Counted from the first letter of the stretch, positions 9,182 through 18,495 are shown. The stretch: 64,000 bases of DNA from Pseudomonas mandelii (GCF_024138395.1 NZ_JAMYDU010000004.1:310001-374000); one strand, 5' to 3'. Made by a program: numbers and translations. Notes: generated from the letters alone by a model not told the origin.

Positions 9182-10060
9182 TTATGGCCCGCTATCCAGA
9201 CTAACCGTTGCGGTGCGTCCAGCGACAAGCGCTATCCCTTGTGGGATTTCATCAAGAGCTATTCTAATTGGAACACGCTGAGCCAGGCGGACCCAACTGA
9301 ATGTTGGATTAACATTGGCTAGAAGCGACCCGCTAACTGTGACTCGCTCACGATCTTCGATACCCGCCGCAAAGCCTTCAACATGACCATGCAGTGTGCG
9401 GCTTTCTCCCATGAGTCGGACAGAGACCGACATACCGACTTGCATTCGAGCTAGTTTTGTTTCCTCAAAGTATCCAGCAACGTAATAGCTGTCACTATCA
9501 ACGAGTGCCATCACCGGCTGCCCTGTCATAGCATAGGCACCAGGTCTGAGGGAAAGATTGGTGACGATCCCATTGACGGGGGACCTTACCACTGCACGCG
9601 AGTAATCTATGCGAGTACGCTCCAGCTCAGCAAGAGCTTGGGAAACAAGCGCGCGGGCCTGTTCCAAGACGGTCTCGCGATTGTCCCGTTCTTGTTGGGA
9701 TGCTACTCCCTGAAGAGCCCTGTAGCGCCTACTTTCTCGCTCCGCGGCCTTAAATTGCGCCTGGGCCATGGCAAAATTGGCCTCAGAAGCCTTGACATCG
9801 TTTGCCAACCGTACCTGATCGACAATAAAAAGAACATCGCCACGGCGGACCGGCTGGTTGTCGTGAACACGAACCTCCTCAATCCTGCCGGAAACATCGG
9901 AAGCGAGTGGTACAACATCTACGCGCACCTTGCCATCTCGAGTCTGAGGAGCATAGGTGTAATAGGCATACAAATACCAAAGCACCACGGCCGCCATTGT
10001 TGCCATGATAAAGGTAAGGAGGACTTTTAGCATGCTTGCTGAATATTGTCTAAAGAACAT
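9182..10060 (-). CDS. HlyD/EmrA-type membrane fusion protein (AaeA-like)
   Basis: 292 residues. One N-terminal membrane anchor (about 12-33) is followed by the two half-motifs of the biotinyl-lipoyl domain (VSGRIEEVRVHDNQPVRRGD and VRSPVNGIVTNLSLRPGAYA) flanking an alpha-helical hairpin (about 85-150), then a beta-barrel domain. This is the periplasmic adaptor of a tripartite pump. It is the last gene of a minus-strand operon marR - FUSC - DUF1656 - hlyD and overlaps the DUF1656 gene by 11 bp. In Escherichia coli the AaeA/AaeB pair exports aromatic carboxylic acids; the same role is likely. No outer-membrane channel gene is adjacent. Confidence 0.9.
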   Translation of the reverse strand: MFFRQYSASMLKVLLTFIMATMAAVVLWYLYAYYTYAPQTRDGKVRVDVVPLASDVSGRIEEVRVHDNQPVRRGDVLFIVDQVRLANDVKASEANFAMAQAQFKAAERESRRYRALQGVASQQERDNRETVLEQARALVSQALAELERTRIDYSRAVVRSPVNGIVTNLSLRPGAYAMTGQPVMALVDSDSYYVAGYFEETKLARMQVGMSVSVRLMGESRTLHGHVEGFAAGIEDRERVTVSGSLLANVNPTFSWVRLAQRVPIRIALDEIPQGIALVAGRTATVSLDSGP

Positions 10061-10280
10061 GTTGATGGCAGCCAGTCGTAATTAAATTGAGCACAATGAA
10101 TACTACTCCTACTAGAATAAAGAAAAGAGAAATGTCAAACAGTGGTCGGTGCCAAACATGGCGGTACAACCCTGTAGAGTGAAGCAGCAGTGATAACAAA
10201 ATTCTGATAAGCATTGCCGTTAGCAGACAGAACAATAGCGGGGAAAAAAATACACCACCGATATCAAGTTCACCAATCAT
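10050..10280 (-). CDS. DUF1656 small inner-membrane protein (AaeX-like)
   Basis: 76 residues from the ATG at 10,280. That start has GGAGG eight bases upstream and overlaps the FUSC stop as ATGA, so it is preferred over the ATG at 10,295. Two transmembrane segments (about 9-30 and 45-68) and the IGELDIGGVFFSP N-terminus are typical of DUF1656. The protein always accompanies FUSC/HlyD pumps; its exact role is unknown, and it may help assemble the pump. Confidence 0.88.
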   Translation of the reverse strand: MIGELDIGGVFFSPLLFCLLTAMLIRILLSLLLHSTGLYRHVWHRPLFDISLFFILVGVVFIVLNLITTGCHQHVL

Positions 10281-12262
10281 GATGTCGGCCTCCATTCGGG
10301 CGCGCCCACAAACAATACGAGACGCAGGCTGATAAGCCCCTCCATCAAGGGAGAAACTTTCTCATAAGGAACTCGCCATGCTGCCAGCAACGCCGAATCG
10401 ATTTTAGCCAGTACTTTAAGCGAAGGTCGCCATGGAGTGTTCATCTCGCATTCATTACGTATTTGGGCAAGAAGCGACTCGCTGGCGTCCCGTACCTCTC
10501 CGCCAAACCACTGGCTAGTGTAACGAATAGATGCAACACAATCGCCTACCAACATCCAGACCAGTAATCTTCCACCAGGATCTTCGAGTTGAGAACTGCC
10601 CGGAATGCGCACAAACATACTTGCGTCACGATCCAGCGCACGACTCACATAGCTTTCCCTACTTTGAAGAGTGGCATGGCGGGTGAGATCGATAATGTCT
10701 TCGCGTTCAAGCTGCATGAGTCGCCGAGCAACTCGTGCAGATCCCATATGACGAACTAGCCCGATGCAAAAATAGCCAATGCATATTCCTAGCAAGGTTC
10801 CACTGCATACATCCAAGAACGTACCGAAATCCCACGGCGTGTAGGTCGCCTGTAAATTAATATTGCTTAATGCTATTGCCAGCAGTAGGACCGCGAACGG
10901 ATTGGAGGCAGCCCAGACACCAAGGGGAAGCATTACCAAGCCCATGACTAGAACGAACGTTACAAAGTCTTGGGCATGGGGGAGCAAGACGTAATTAAGA
11001 AATGCAGCAACTGCCAACCCCAGAGATGTGAATCTTGCAAAGGCAGCAATGGCATGACCGGCTTCATCCATGCCGCCAAAGAATGCAAGCGCCACTAAAC
11101 CCATCACGATTGCATTGGCCCCTTGCCCCCATCCTGTGAGCCACCAGATCATCATAAGTACGATATATGCAAGCAACATTCCGCCAGCAACACGGCGCGC
11201 CATATAGAAGTCAGGCTGAAGAGGTAACTCTCGCGCTTCCAAAATCCGCCACTTCAGTGATTTTCGGGCCGTCTTCGGATCGTCGAGAACAGCTTCGATC
11301 TTTTTGACCTCTATCCAAAGATCTGCGGTCTTGGCTACCAGTTCTACAAGACCCATTGAAATCAGCCTATCCCACGGGGAAAGTGATACATGATCTAATT
11401 TGCTGATCCGAGACGGTGAAATGGTATCAGCAGCTACGTGGCCAAAACCCTGCGCAGATGCATGTAAGGTCAATTGAGAGGAGAGAGCGGCCCGTTTATC
11501 GGGAGGCAATGCAGAGAGGCGTATCTCAATGGCTGATAACAAAGGCATCAACCTCAGCAGGCGCTCTTGGATGGCAACGATACATTGTCGTTGCCAGTGG
11601 TCGATCAGGGGGTCGTATCGAAGTTGCGCTGCCATCATAGACATGGAAATGATGTCAGCAACGGTACGACGACGATCATGGATGAATTTACTTTCACTAC
11701 CGTGCAGATGCAGTACATCATCAATCCAGGTAGACATATCCTTGAGCCACCCATTTAGACGGCCCTTAATGATAGGAGCCATGGACCTTGGTGCGATAAT
11801 GCTGTCGATAACTGTACAGCAGAAAATACCGACGCCGATTTCGCAAATACGGGCAAATGCTGAGTCGAACATTTGTTCGGGATGATCGATGCCGACGAGC
11901 ACTATCAACAGCAACGTCACACCATAAAGCTGGAATCCATAGGCACGAGGCATGCGATCGAGAATTGCCCAGCCGAACGCACAAGTGCTAAGTAAACCAG
12001 CAAGAATGATGATCAAAACAGGGGCATGGGAAAAGACCCCAGTAATTGCCAATGCGCAGATACCAGCACAAATGGTGCCAACAAAGCGGTAAATTGCCTT
12101 GGATAGAACAGCTCCCGTCATTGGGTTCATGACGACACAACAAGTGACAATAGACCAGTAGCTCTGTGGTAATCCCATGCGTACCGACAATGCATATGCA
12201 AACATGGCTGCCACAAAAAGCTTCGCTGAGAACAACCACTGTGTGGGCCCAAAGCTTTTCAC
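10277..12262 (-). CDS. FUSC-family aromatic acid exporter (AaeB-like)
   Basis: 661 residues with the FUSC layout: about five to six N-terminal membrane helices (residues 10-165), a long cytoplasmic region (about 170-345), a second membrane block (about 350-500) and a C-terminal soluble region. The YWSIVTCCVVMNPMTGAVLS segment near the N-terminus is the family signature. It should be the inner-membrane component that moves p-hydroxybenzoate-like acids with the HlyD adaptor at 9182. Its start overlaps the marR stop by 4 bp and its stop overlaps the DUF1656 start by 4 bp, so the genes are translationally coupled. Confidence 0.9.
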   Translation of the reverse strand: MKSFGPTQWLFSAKLFVAAMFAYALSVRMGLPQSYWSIVTCCVVMNPMTGAVLSKAIYRFVGTICAGICALAITGVFSHAPVLIIILAGLLSTCAFGWAILDRMPRAYGFQLYGVTLLLIVLVGIDHPEQMFDSAFARICEIGVGIFCCTVIDSIIAPRSMAPIIKGRLNGWLKDMSTWIDDVLHLHGSESKFIHDRRRTVADIISMSMMAAQLRYDPLIDHWQRQCIVAIQERLLRLMPLLSAIEIRLSALPPDKRAALSSQLTLHASAQGFGHVAADTISPSRISKLDHVSLSPWDRLISMGLVELVAKTADLWIEVKKIEAVLDDPKTARKSLKWRILEARELPLQPDFYMARRVAGGMLLAYIVLMMIWWLTGWGQGANAIVMGLVALAFFGGMDEAGHAIAAFARFTSLGLAVAAFLNYVLLPHAQDFVTFVLVMGLVMLPLGVWAASNPFAVLLLAIALSNINLQATYTPWDFGTFLDVCSGTLLGICIGYFCIGLVRHMGSARVARRLMQLEREDIIDLTRHATLQSRESYVSRALDRDASMFVRIPGSSQLEDPGGRLLVWMLVGDCVASIRYTSQWFGGEVRDASESLLAQIRNECEMNTPWRPSLKVLAKIDSALLAAWRVPYEKVSPLMEGLISLRLVLFVGAPEWRPTS

Positions 12263-12735
12263 GTTTTACGCTCTACCTTGATCAAGGCAACTGACCGTAA
12301 TTCAAGCGTGCGCAAGACTCTTGTCGCCGTCTCTATATCCTCGTGTGATAAGTCTTCAATTAATCGACGACGCAGCATAGCAAGCGTTTTCTCCATATCC
12401 TTAGCTAGCCGCACGCCCTTAGGAAGAAGCTTAATCTCTTTTACGCGCCGGTCCTCAAGCACATCTCGACGCGTCAACAATCCCAATGCCTGTCCTTGGT
12501 CCAGCGTCCGGACGATAGCAGCAGGGTTTACCCCAAGTTCGACAGCGATGACGCTCTGTGGTACCCGCGGCCCCGACCGCCATACGAGAACAAGCACGGT
12601 TGCTAGCGGAGCTGATAATCCCGTACCTGCCATGCCCATGCTCGCTACCGGAATCCAAGCACGCCGAGCGGGCTGTATAGCTACCGTTAGGTTGAAGAGC
12701 AGTGAATCAATAGTGTTCGTAGAGCGTTCTGCCAT
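12259..12735 (-). CDS. MarR-family regulator of the efflux operon
   Basis: 158 residues from the ATG at 12,735 (a GTG at 12,747 is also possible). The winged helix-turn-helix is visible (VPQSVIAVELGVNPAAIVRT, TLDQGQALGLLTRRDVLEDR with the basic wing, then VKEIKLLPKGVRLAKDMEKT). First gene of the operon with the FUSC pump and overlapping it by 4 bp. An inverted repeat lies just before the start (12,746-12,763) and is the obvious operator, so the gene probably represses its own operon until an aromatic ligand binds. Confidence 0.88.
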   Translation of the reverse strand: MAERSTNTIDSLLFNLTVAIQPARRAWIPVASMGMAGTGLSAPLATVLVLVWRSGPRVPQSVIAVELGVNPAAIVRTLDQGQALGLLTRRDVLEDRRVKEIKLLPKGVRLAKDMEKTLAMLRRRLIEDLSHEDIETATRVLRTLELRSVALIKVERKT

Positions 12736-12745
12736 GTCGATTTCC

Positions 12746-12763
12746 ACTTATTTTATGATAAGT
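12746..12763 (-). promoter_or_regulatory. Probable MarR operator upstream of the efflux operon
   Basis: A perfect inverted repeat ACTTAT-N6-ATAAGT (18 bp) lies 11 bp before the ATG of the MarR gene, in AT-rich DNA suited to a promoter. The size and symmetry fit MarR dimer sites. The assignment rests on position and symmetry only. Confidence 0.55.
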
Positions 12764-12971
12764 AAATAATTCAAAAAGCAACGATATCCTCGGGCTTTTT
12801 TCAAAGAAACGTCATGCCAATAGGCAACCAAGACTCAATCTGGAGCTTCCAAGGCAATACGGGGGTTCGGTTGCTCGCGTCAGTAAGAGTAAAAACCCAA
12901 CCGATCGGGACCGACAGGCGCAGATCAGCAATGGTAGGCGGCGTCTCCTTGCCCTCCATCAGACGCCGAAG

Positions 12972-13769
12972 CTACCGAGATCCAAAATATCCATGGGAGT
13001 ATTTTGGGGGACATAAAAAAGCCAAGCCTAAAAAATTTGGCATGTGTGCATTCGCCGCCAAGTCATCCATGCGTAGCGCATGGCGAAAGTTAAGTTTCAG
13101 CCAGGCAAGCGTCTTGGCGATGTGTTGGCTCGGTGAACCCGCGGCGACGACATGCAGCAACTGCGAACCGTGAGCACCGCTCAACAGGCGAGCAATGATC
13201 TCTCCCTTGATCAGTGGCGCGAGTGTTTCAAGCAGTTCCGACTCGTTGAGTAGCCCGACCAAACGCCCCAGTGCATCAAGCACCCCAGCGTCCAGCGCCT
13301 GTACCGTGATTGGCCGGAACCCTTCATCCTTCATGCGCTGCGACAACCGCATGCGCTCGGCGAGCTGTATCACCGTGTCGCTGTCAAACGTAAGCATCAT
13401 GCCCAGGAACGGTTGTGTGAGGCTTGCCTGAGTCACATGAGAAATGACCGGCAGGTCAACGCTGGTAACCATGGACTGACCAAACGCGTAACTCAGCACC
13501 TCCTCCCCCACCATGACCTGCTTGCAGCCTTGCAAGGTCACGCCAACGCACGATCCGTAAATATAGTGCACAGGTGCAGAGGCAGATTTGCGTCGATGCA
13601 GGCTCAGGCCGGGAATGGCGATGAGCAGATCGCAATCACTGCGCACAATCTGGCTGACGACGCCGGCGAGACGACTTGTGTCGCTGACAATTTGGTGACT
13701 TTTGGTAGCAGGCTGCACAGTGGTCTCCTTGAAAACATGAGGTCTATAGCTGGTCACGAACGATGCCAT
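12972..13769 (-). pseudogene. AraC-family regulator, C-terminal DNA-binding domain lost
   Basis: Residues 1-240 are a good AraC_N domain plus the first helices of the DNA-binding region (PGLSLHRRKSASAPVHYIYG, TLQGCKQVMVGEEVLSYAFG, ending DDLAANAHM). At about 13,046 the similarity stops just where the first helix-turn-helix should continue (SxSTFRxxF in the paralogue at 6955). The frame then runs 22 residues into foreign DNA that forms a hairpin and a repeat module. The protein lacks both recognition helices and cannot bind DNA in the normal way. Element insertion or excision at this point is the probable cause. It lies upstream of, and in the same direction as, nothing intact, and is 26 bp past the end of xdhC. 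Confidence 0.82.
12990..13045. other. Element-end module (repeat plus hairpin), copy 1
   Basis: Read on the plus strand this holds a GGGAGTA word and a GGGGG run about ten bases apart, an A-rich spacer, then a hairpin (GCCAA 13,021-13,025 pairing with TTGGC 13,037-13,041) with a CTAAAAAA loop. The same order (GGGAGTA, GTGGGAG, spacer, hairpin with the same loop) occurs at 25,141-25,204 next to a tRNA 3' end. It sits exactly where the AraC gene is truncated, so I read it as the terminus of a former integrated element. Confidence 0.5.
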
Positions 13770-14712
13770 TGCTCACACGAACAATGTCGGCCATGACCGC
13801 CAGAGCAATCTCCGCCGGGGTTTTGCTTCCCAGCCTTAAGCCTATAGGTGCATGAATCCGCTCAAGTACCTGATCTTGTTGCATGCCGATGCGTTTAATC
13901 CGCTCCACGCGCTTTGCGCTGGTGCGCTGGGAGCCCATGGCGCCAATGTAGAATGCGGGCGTTCTGAGCGCCTCAAGCAAGGTCAGATCGTCCAGACGGG
14001 GATCATGGGTCAAGGCCACGATGGCCGTCGCCGCATGGCAGCCGACTTGGGAAATGTATTTAGCCGGCAACATCTCGACCAACGTCACCCCTGTCATGCT
14101 GAATCTCGAGGTCAATTCTGAGCGCGGATCACACACGATCACCTCATAACCCAGTGCAACCGCGAAACCGGCACAAAACTCTGCCACCGGTGATAGCCCA
14201 GCCACCAGTAACCGATGAGCGGCCCCCACGCGAATGCGCACCTGATCGGCTTCCACGCAGACGGCTGCGCTCACCGCCGTCTCGATTTCGATGCATCGAG
14301 TTTCGGACCCCAATGAAATCCTACGTTCCACCCGATCCTGGCCCTGCAGCGCATTCAGTAACATGGCGAAGTGCTCTCGCGCCTGGGAATTCGGCTCAAA
14401 CCGCTCTACCAGCACATCGAGCACACCGCCACAGGGCAATTCCAGCGAGGGTGCAAGTCCACCCTCGCCATAGCGCACAATCTGGTTGTGGCCGGCGAAT
14501 TCATCACGGCCCAGTCGTTCCAGGAAATCCTCCTCTACACAACCTCCTGACAACGAGCCGCAGAAGCGTCCCGTCGGCAAGGCCACCAGCATCGATCCAG
14601 GCCCTCGGGGCGCGGAGCCGAACGTCGTAAGAACCGTGCACAGCCATACACAATGGTTCTGATCGAGCCAACTAAGGGCTTGCTGAATGACCTGAAGATC
14701 AAGGTTTTTCAT
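13744..14712 (-). CDS. XdhC-family protein (molybdenum cofactor insertion)
   Basis: 322 residues from the ATG at 14,712. The N-terminal XdhC domain has TTFGSAPRGPGSMLVALPTG and the conserved SGGCVE motif, and the C-terminal Rossmann domain reads GLSPVAEFCAGFAVALGYEV then FYIGAMGSQRT. XdhC proteins bind and sulfurate molybdenum cofactor and insert it into xanthine-dehydrogenase-type enzymes. The chosen start overlaps the upstream monooxygenase stop by 14 bp. No molybdenum hydroxylase gene is in the window, so the partner is elsewhere or lost. Confidence 0.85.
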   Translation of the reverse strand: MKNLDLQVIQQALSWLDQNHCVWLCTVLTTFGSAPRGPGSMLVALPTGRFCGSLSGGCVEEDFLERLGRDEFAGHNQIVRYGEGGLAPSLELPCGGVLDVLVERFEPNSQAREHFAMLLNALQGQDRVERRISLGSETRCIEIETAVSAAVCVEADQVRIRVGAAHRLLVAGLSPVAEFCAGFAVALGYEVIVCDPRSELTSRFSMTGVTLVEMLPAKYISQVGCHAATAIVALTHDPRLDDLTLLEALRTPAFYIGAMGSQRTSAKRVERIKRIGMQQDQVLERIHAPIGLRLGSKTPAEIALAVMADIVRVSNGIVRDQL

Positions 14713-15073
14713 AGGCTTCTGCGCTACCCATTGGACCGTCAGTTGAAACACGCACTTCAGCCACTGCGTGATACGTACTGAACAACAGAGCGCTGGCATG
14801 ATGCTGGCGTGCCAGATGAAACAAATCCGGATCTACCGTTTTCGCCAATTCAAGTGCGTGCTCGCCATCGGCTCTGGAGGACCACAGAACCTCCATGAGC
14901 ACCCGTTCGCCCTCATTGCTGGAATGTACTTGCGCACTGATGAAGCCGGGATAGAAACAAGTAAATTGCTTCGCGCGCGTGATCAAGGCCGTCACCAGCT
15001 CTTGCATATGGAGTACATCGACGGTGAATTCAACGAACTGGCTAAACCGGGTATCGCGGGTTGATGCGCTCAT
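14699..15073 (-). CDS. Antibiotic biosynthesis monooxygenase (ABM) domain protein
   Basis: 124 residues. A single ABM ferredoxin-like domain (about 10-105) with the pattern FVEFTVDVLHMQELVTALIT, FYPGFISAQVH and VLMEVLWSS. Such small proteins are heme-degrading, quinol-type monooxygenases or stress proteins acting as dimers. It is followed by xdhC with overlapping ends and preceded by the Old Yellow Enzyme pseudogene in the same direction. Substrate unknown. Confidence 0.78.
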   Translation of the reverse strand: MSASTRDTRFSQFVEFTVDVLHMQELVTALITRAKQFTCFYPGFISAQVHSSNEGERVLMEVLWSSRADGEHALELAKTVDPDLFHLARQHHASALLFSTYHAVAEVRVSTDGPMGSAEAYEKP

Positions 15074-15173
15074 GAACGCTCTCCAAAAAACAGGTTCAGG
15101 TCTTGAGTCCTCTGGGCAGGCAGATCATAGCGAAACAGCTATTAAGGGGCAGCGCCTGCCAGCAGGGGCAAAC

Positions 15174-16267
15174 TCAACTCGCCCAATTCGGCAGCCAGTA
15201 TGCATAAGGGGTTGGCAGCACCGCCGAAGCGTTCTGAATGTTCAGTACTTGTGCTGCCTGAAACGGCCAGTGCGGATTCGCCAGTAAACTACGAGCGAAA
15301 CACACCAGGTCGAGTTGCCCATTGCGCACGAAACCATCCGCTTGCCCCGCATCGGTGATCATCCAACTGGCGCCCACTGGGAGGCCTGTTTCTGCACGAA
15401 TCTTCGCGGCATAAGGCACCATAAAGTTCTGCGCCCAAGGCACAGGTTCGCCTGTAGTAGAGAGCGCCAGGGAAACGTCGACAAAATCGACCCCTGTCCC
15501 TTTAGCCAATCCAGGACCTGAATCGACTCGGACATAGACAGCTCAGCCTCCTGACCAAACTCCACCACACCCAGGCGCACGGCCAGGGGGAAATGGGCCG
15601 GCCAGACTTGCTTGATCGCGGCCACAGTCTCAATCAGGAACCGTGCACGGTTCTCCAGATTTCCCCCGTAGCGGTCGGTGCGAAGGTTAGCGTGCCGAGA
15701 CAAAAAGCTCTGACCAAGAAAGCCGTGCGCGAAATGCAGCTCCAGCCATTCAAACCCCGCCTCCAACGCCCGGACGGCAGCCCTGGCAAAATCGTGTTGT
15801 GTGCGCTGAATATCTTCGCGTGTCATCTCCCCGGGGATATGCGGGGCTCCAGGTATAAAGGGCAATGCGCTAGGTGCGATCGGCTGCCAGGCCTGAGGAT
15901 CTGATTCCTGCAGCGGCGCCCCGCCTTGCCAAGGCACAGTACAACCGGCTTTACGTCCAGCATGCCCCAGCTGAATACCTGCCACTGCCCCAGCTGCCTT
16001 GATGGAATGCGCCACAGATGCAAAACCAGGTATTTGGGAATCATTCCAGAGCCCCGCATCACCCAAGGTTATCCGCCCCCTCGGAGAGACAGCAGTGGCC
16101 TCGACCACCACCAGACCGACACCGCCTTTGGCCAAAGTTTCATAGTGGGTCTGGTGCCATTCATTCAGCAGCCCGTCACGTGCCTGGTACTGGCACATAG
16201 GTGAAGCCACGATACGGTTGCGCAGAGTGACGTCTTTCAGGGTATAGGGCGTGAAAAGAAAGGTCAT
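15174..16267 (-). pseudogene. Old Yellow Enzyme (YqjM/xenobiotic reductase type), frameshifted
   Basis: The first 252 codons (from 16,267) are a good OYE barrel: [26 protein letters not shown] and the HFAHGFLGQSFLS motif in place of the usual HxAHGYL. The reading frame then slips at about 15,498-15,500 and the C-terminal part continues in another frame as GTGVDFVDVSLALSTTGEPV, QADGFVRNGQLDLVCFARS and PYAYWLPNW. One extra G in that run of G (minus strand) restores one frame. It is either a recent pseudogene or a sequencing error. The intact form would reduce activated alkenes or nitro compounds with FMN and NAD(P)H. Confidence 0.85.
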
Positions 16268-16504
16268 CGTGCGGTCCTTCGTTGATCAGGATGGCACAGT
16301 ATGATCCGGTCCCGGCATCGGCCCATTGCCTGATTTACTCAGTTTCCTGCACAATTCAACGGAGATTTTTCAACGAAAACCTATCCTGATCATAATTGCA
16401 AAGTATTCCAGGCCACCTTAATGCCTAATCCAATGAGGCAGTTCTACAGTCGATGAAAGATGTAGTCGACGTGCGGCCGATCGTCCAGAGCAACACCTGC
16501 CGCC

Positions 16505-16546
16505 TGCAGTTGCAGTTGCAGTTGCAGTTGCAGTTGCAGTTGCAGT
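16505..16546. repeat. Hexanucleotide tandem repeat, 7 copies of TGCAGT
   Basis: Seven perfect TGCAGT units. On the minus strand the open frame would encode alternating Cys and Asn, but no real gene is evident there. It lies in the decayed part between the OYE gene and the YkgJ remnant. Confidence 0.95.
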
Positions 16547-16644
16547 TGTAACTGAAGTCATCGATTCGAATCTTCCAATCGTGGCTTGTCGGTGCCCTCA
16601 TGCCGATGTCGTAATGATGAATCGTCCCAAGTAGCGACATTCGA

Positions 16645-17125
16645 TCAGGCAAATACACCGCAAGGGCATAGCCCTTCCCAGGCGGCAACGCTCAACCCAA
16701 TGATTCCACATACGGTAATCTTGGCCTGTGCATCGTCACTGTCGGCCTGACGGGAGCGTTCGACTTGATCAGCCAGTTCTGGGTCGACAATCCGATCGAT
16801 GAACATGACCTCGCCCTGCTCCCAGACCTCTGCCGGGCAAGCCTTGTTTTCCGGGTTCAGCGCAATACACGGATTGATTTCCATCGGATAGATGCGGCAA
16901 ACCAGTGGCCGCTCCTCATAGATACCGTAGCGATCGTCGTCGCCCAGGCTGGGGCCATTGCTGCAGTGCATTACCTGCGACCACCCGCGACCACCCCAAT
17001 CTCACAGCCACCTCATGCCCGCGTCGCAGCCACTGCCTCGTCTCGTTCAACATCTGTGGGATCAGACGCCCTTTGCAACAAATCCCGCAGGCATTACAGG
17101 CAAACCGGATAGCGTCGTTTTCATA
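16645..17125 (-). pseudogene. YkgJ-family cysteine cluster protein remnant
   Basis: Two pieces of a zinc/iron-chelating YkgJ protein remain. The N-terminal piece reads FACNACGICCKGRLIPQ then LNETRQWLRRGHEVAV. The C-terminal piece reads LGDDDRYGIYEERPLVCRI followed by YPMEINP and the ENKACPAEVWEQGEV segment. About 50 codons in between are missing and the frame changes. The last 20 residues (AAWEGLCPCGVFA) are probably read-through. The upstream end is also out of frame with any start codon. A dead gene. Confidence 0.75.
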
Positions 17126-17298
17126 TCAAGCACTCACAGCAGGTTTCGAATGCCCATGGCATGCCCGTCACCGCTAGCTCCGTGCAAGACCACGATGGCT
17201 CACGCGGAGTATGGTGAAGCGCCGTGTGGATCGGGTTGCCAGTTCCGGGTACTTGCTTGCCTGATTCAAGGACATTGCTAAACGACCAACGCCCGGCA

Positions 17299-17319
17299 CA
17301 GGTGCCAGGTGCCAGGTGC
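17299..17319. repeat. Short tandem repeat, 3 copies of CAGGTGC
   Basis: Three perfect 7-bp units followed by a partial one, in noncoding remnant DNA. Confidence 0.85.
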
Positions 17320-17357
17320 CAGTGCTGGAAGTATTGAGCACAACCCCATGAGGCCTC

Positions 17358-17425
17358 AACAGGCAATGTGCTTGTCAAACCAGTCCAGGATCAGTTGCGG
17401 GTGCTGTCCGAAGTAGTTGTAACCC
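17358..17425 (-). pseudogene. Possible alpha/beta-hydrolase C-terminal fragment
   Basis: One minus-strand frame reads GYNYFGQHPQLILDWFDKHI followed by AC and a stop at about 17,358. The pattern is like the last 20 residues of an alpha/beta-hydrolase. Nothing upstream continues it in frame. Short and uncertain. Confidence 0.3.
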
Positions 17426-17640
17426 TGAAATCTAAGGTTTGTTCCTTCGATGTTGGCGCCGACGCCGAATTGACCCAGTTACCCGAGAATGTCACTGACT
17501 CAGTCTGATTCCTCGCGAACCAATACCTGTGCTGGATTTGTGCCGATTTGAAGATGGATAAGTCTTGCGTCGGCACGTGGGGCAATTCGGCATCAGGGTC
17601 AACAGGGCCGGCGAACACACCTTCCGAACCTGGCCGATAA

Positions 17641-18095
17641 GGGCGATTGTGTCCGCGTAATTTTATGCGGACACAATTACCCTTAATGTCAGGATCGCCA
17701 TGCGTGAACGTAAGTCCTGCACAAAAACCCTTCAAGGTCCAAGTCGTCCATGAATGCGAGCAGCCCGGCGTTTCCGTGGCAGCCATAGCGATGAGTCACG
17801 GCATCAGCACGAATGTCGTGCGTCGTTGGCTACCGCTTTACCGTGATCAGCAGGTTGCCACCTTGCCAGCTTTCATTCCTTAAAGTCGAATCAAGACAAG
17901 TGGTGGAAGCCCGGCGATCATTGAATTACCGCTTGGTCAGCAAACGTTCACGGTGAAGTGGCCCATTTCCGATCCCGAAGAGTGCTTTCCCGCTTCATTG
18001 ATCGGGCTCACCCAATGATCCGCATCGATGCCATTTGGCTCGCCACCGAGCCATGGACATGCGTCTGGCACCTACGCTATCGAAGGACGCCAGTT
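17641..18095 (+). mobile_element. IS66-family insertion sequence, left-end remnant (tnpA and start of tnpB)
   Basis: A hairpin (TGTCCGCGTAA with its mirrored TGCGGACA, 17,648-17,672) marks the left end. Then tnpA begins at the ATG at 17,700 (MRERKSCTKT), slips frame near 17,725 and continues FKVQVVHECEQPGVSVAAIA and TNVVRRWLPLYRDQQ, the helix-turn-helix of IS66 OrfA. After more damage the VKWPISDPEE-type end is followed at 18,016 by tnpB starting MIRIDAIWLATEP, which breaks after 13 codons. The large transposase gene is absent. Confidence 0.78.
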
Positions 18096-18104
18096 TGCAT
18101 GACA

Positions 18105-18495
18105 TCAACAACCCAATCGCTCAAATTCCTGAACGGTGAGCGCCTTAGAGCCGTACCCTCGGATCCACGTCAACTTCACGTTAGCCGCCTTGAAGATGGC
18201 GTCCTTCATCGAGTCATTTTCTTGGGCCTGGGCGCTGTCGTGATGGATGCTGTCTAGCTCGAAGAAAAACTTTGGGGTGTAGCTGTCACGGACCATCGAA
18301 CACAACGCTGTCAACAATCACTCTGAAGAAGTAGCTGAGTTCCTTGGGCGTCAGATCATTTTTGAACGCGTTGATGTCCAGCACACTGGTCAGTGCCACG
18401 TTGGGATAAGGGTTATAGGTAGGGGAATGCCCGCCGAACAGCCTCGAAGAAGTTTTCCTCCTGCTTCGAAATCACCCAACGTCGTGCGGCGGAAG
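18105..18495 (-). pseudogene. DUF2726 protein remnant
   Basis: Minus-strand pieces in more than one frame line up with a DUF2726 protein: VISKQEENFFEAVRRAFP, then NPYPNVALTSVLDINAFKND, LTPKELSYFFRVIVDSVVFD, and finally FFFELDSIHHDSAQAQENDS with KDAIFKAANVKL. DUF2726 is a nuclease-like domain of unknown role. Several frameshifts make it non-functional. It is sandwiched between the IS66 remnant and a PAS fragment. Confidence 0.7.

Noticed and set aside
16425..16688. An 87-codon minus-strand frame with repeated Cys-Asn
   Set aside because: It exists only because of the TGCAGT repeat and has no start signal or homologue.
17391..17786. 131-codon minus-strand frame
   Set aside because: It runs antisense through the IS66 left end and tnpA, so it is not a gene.
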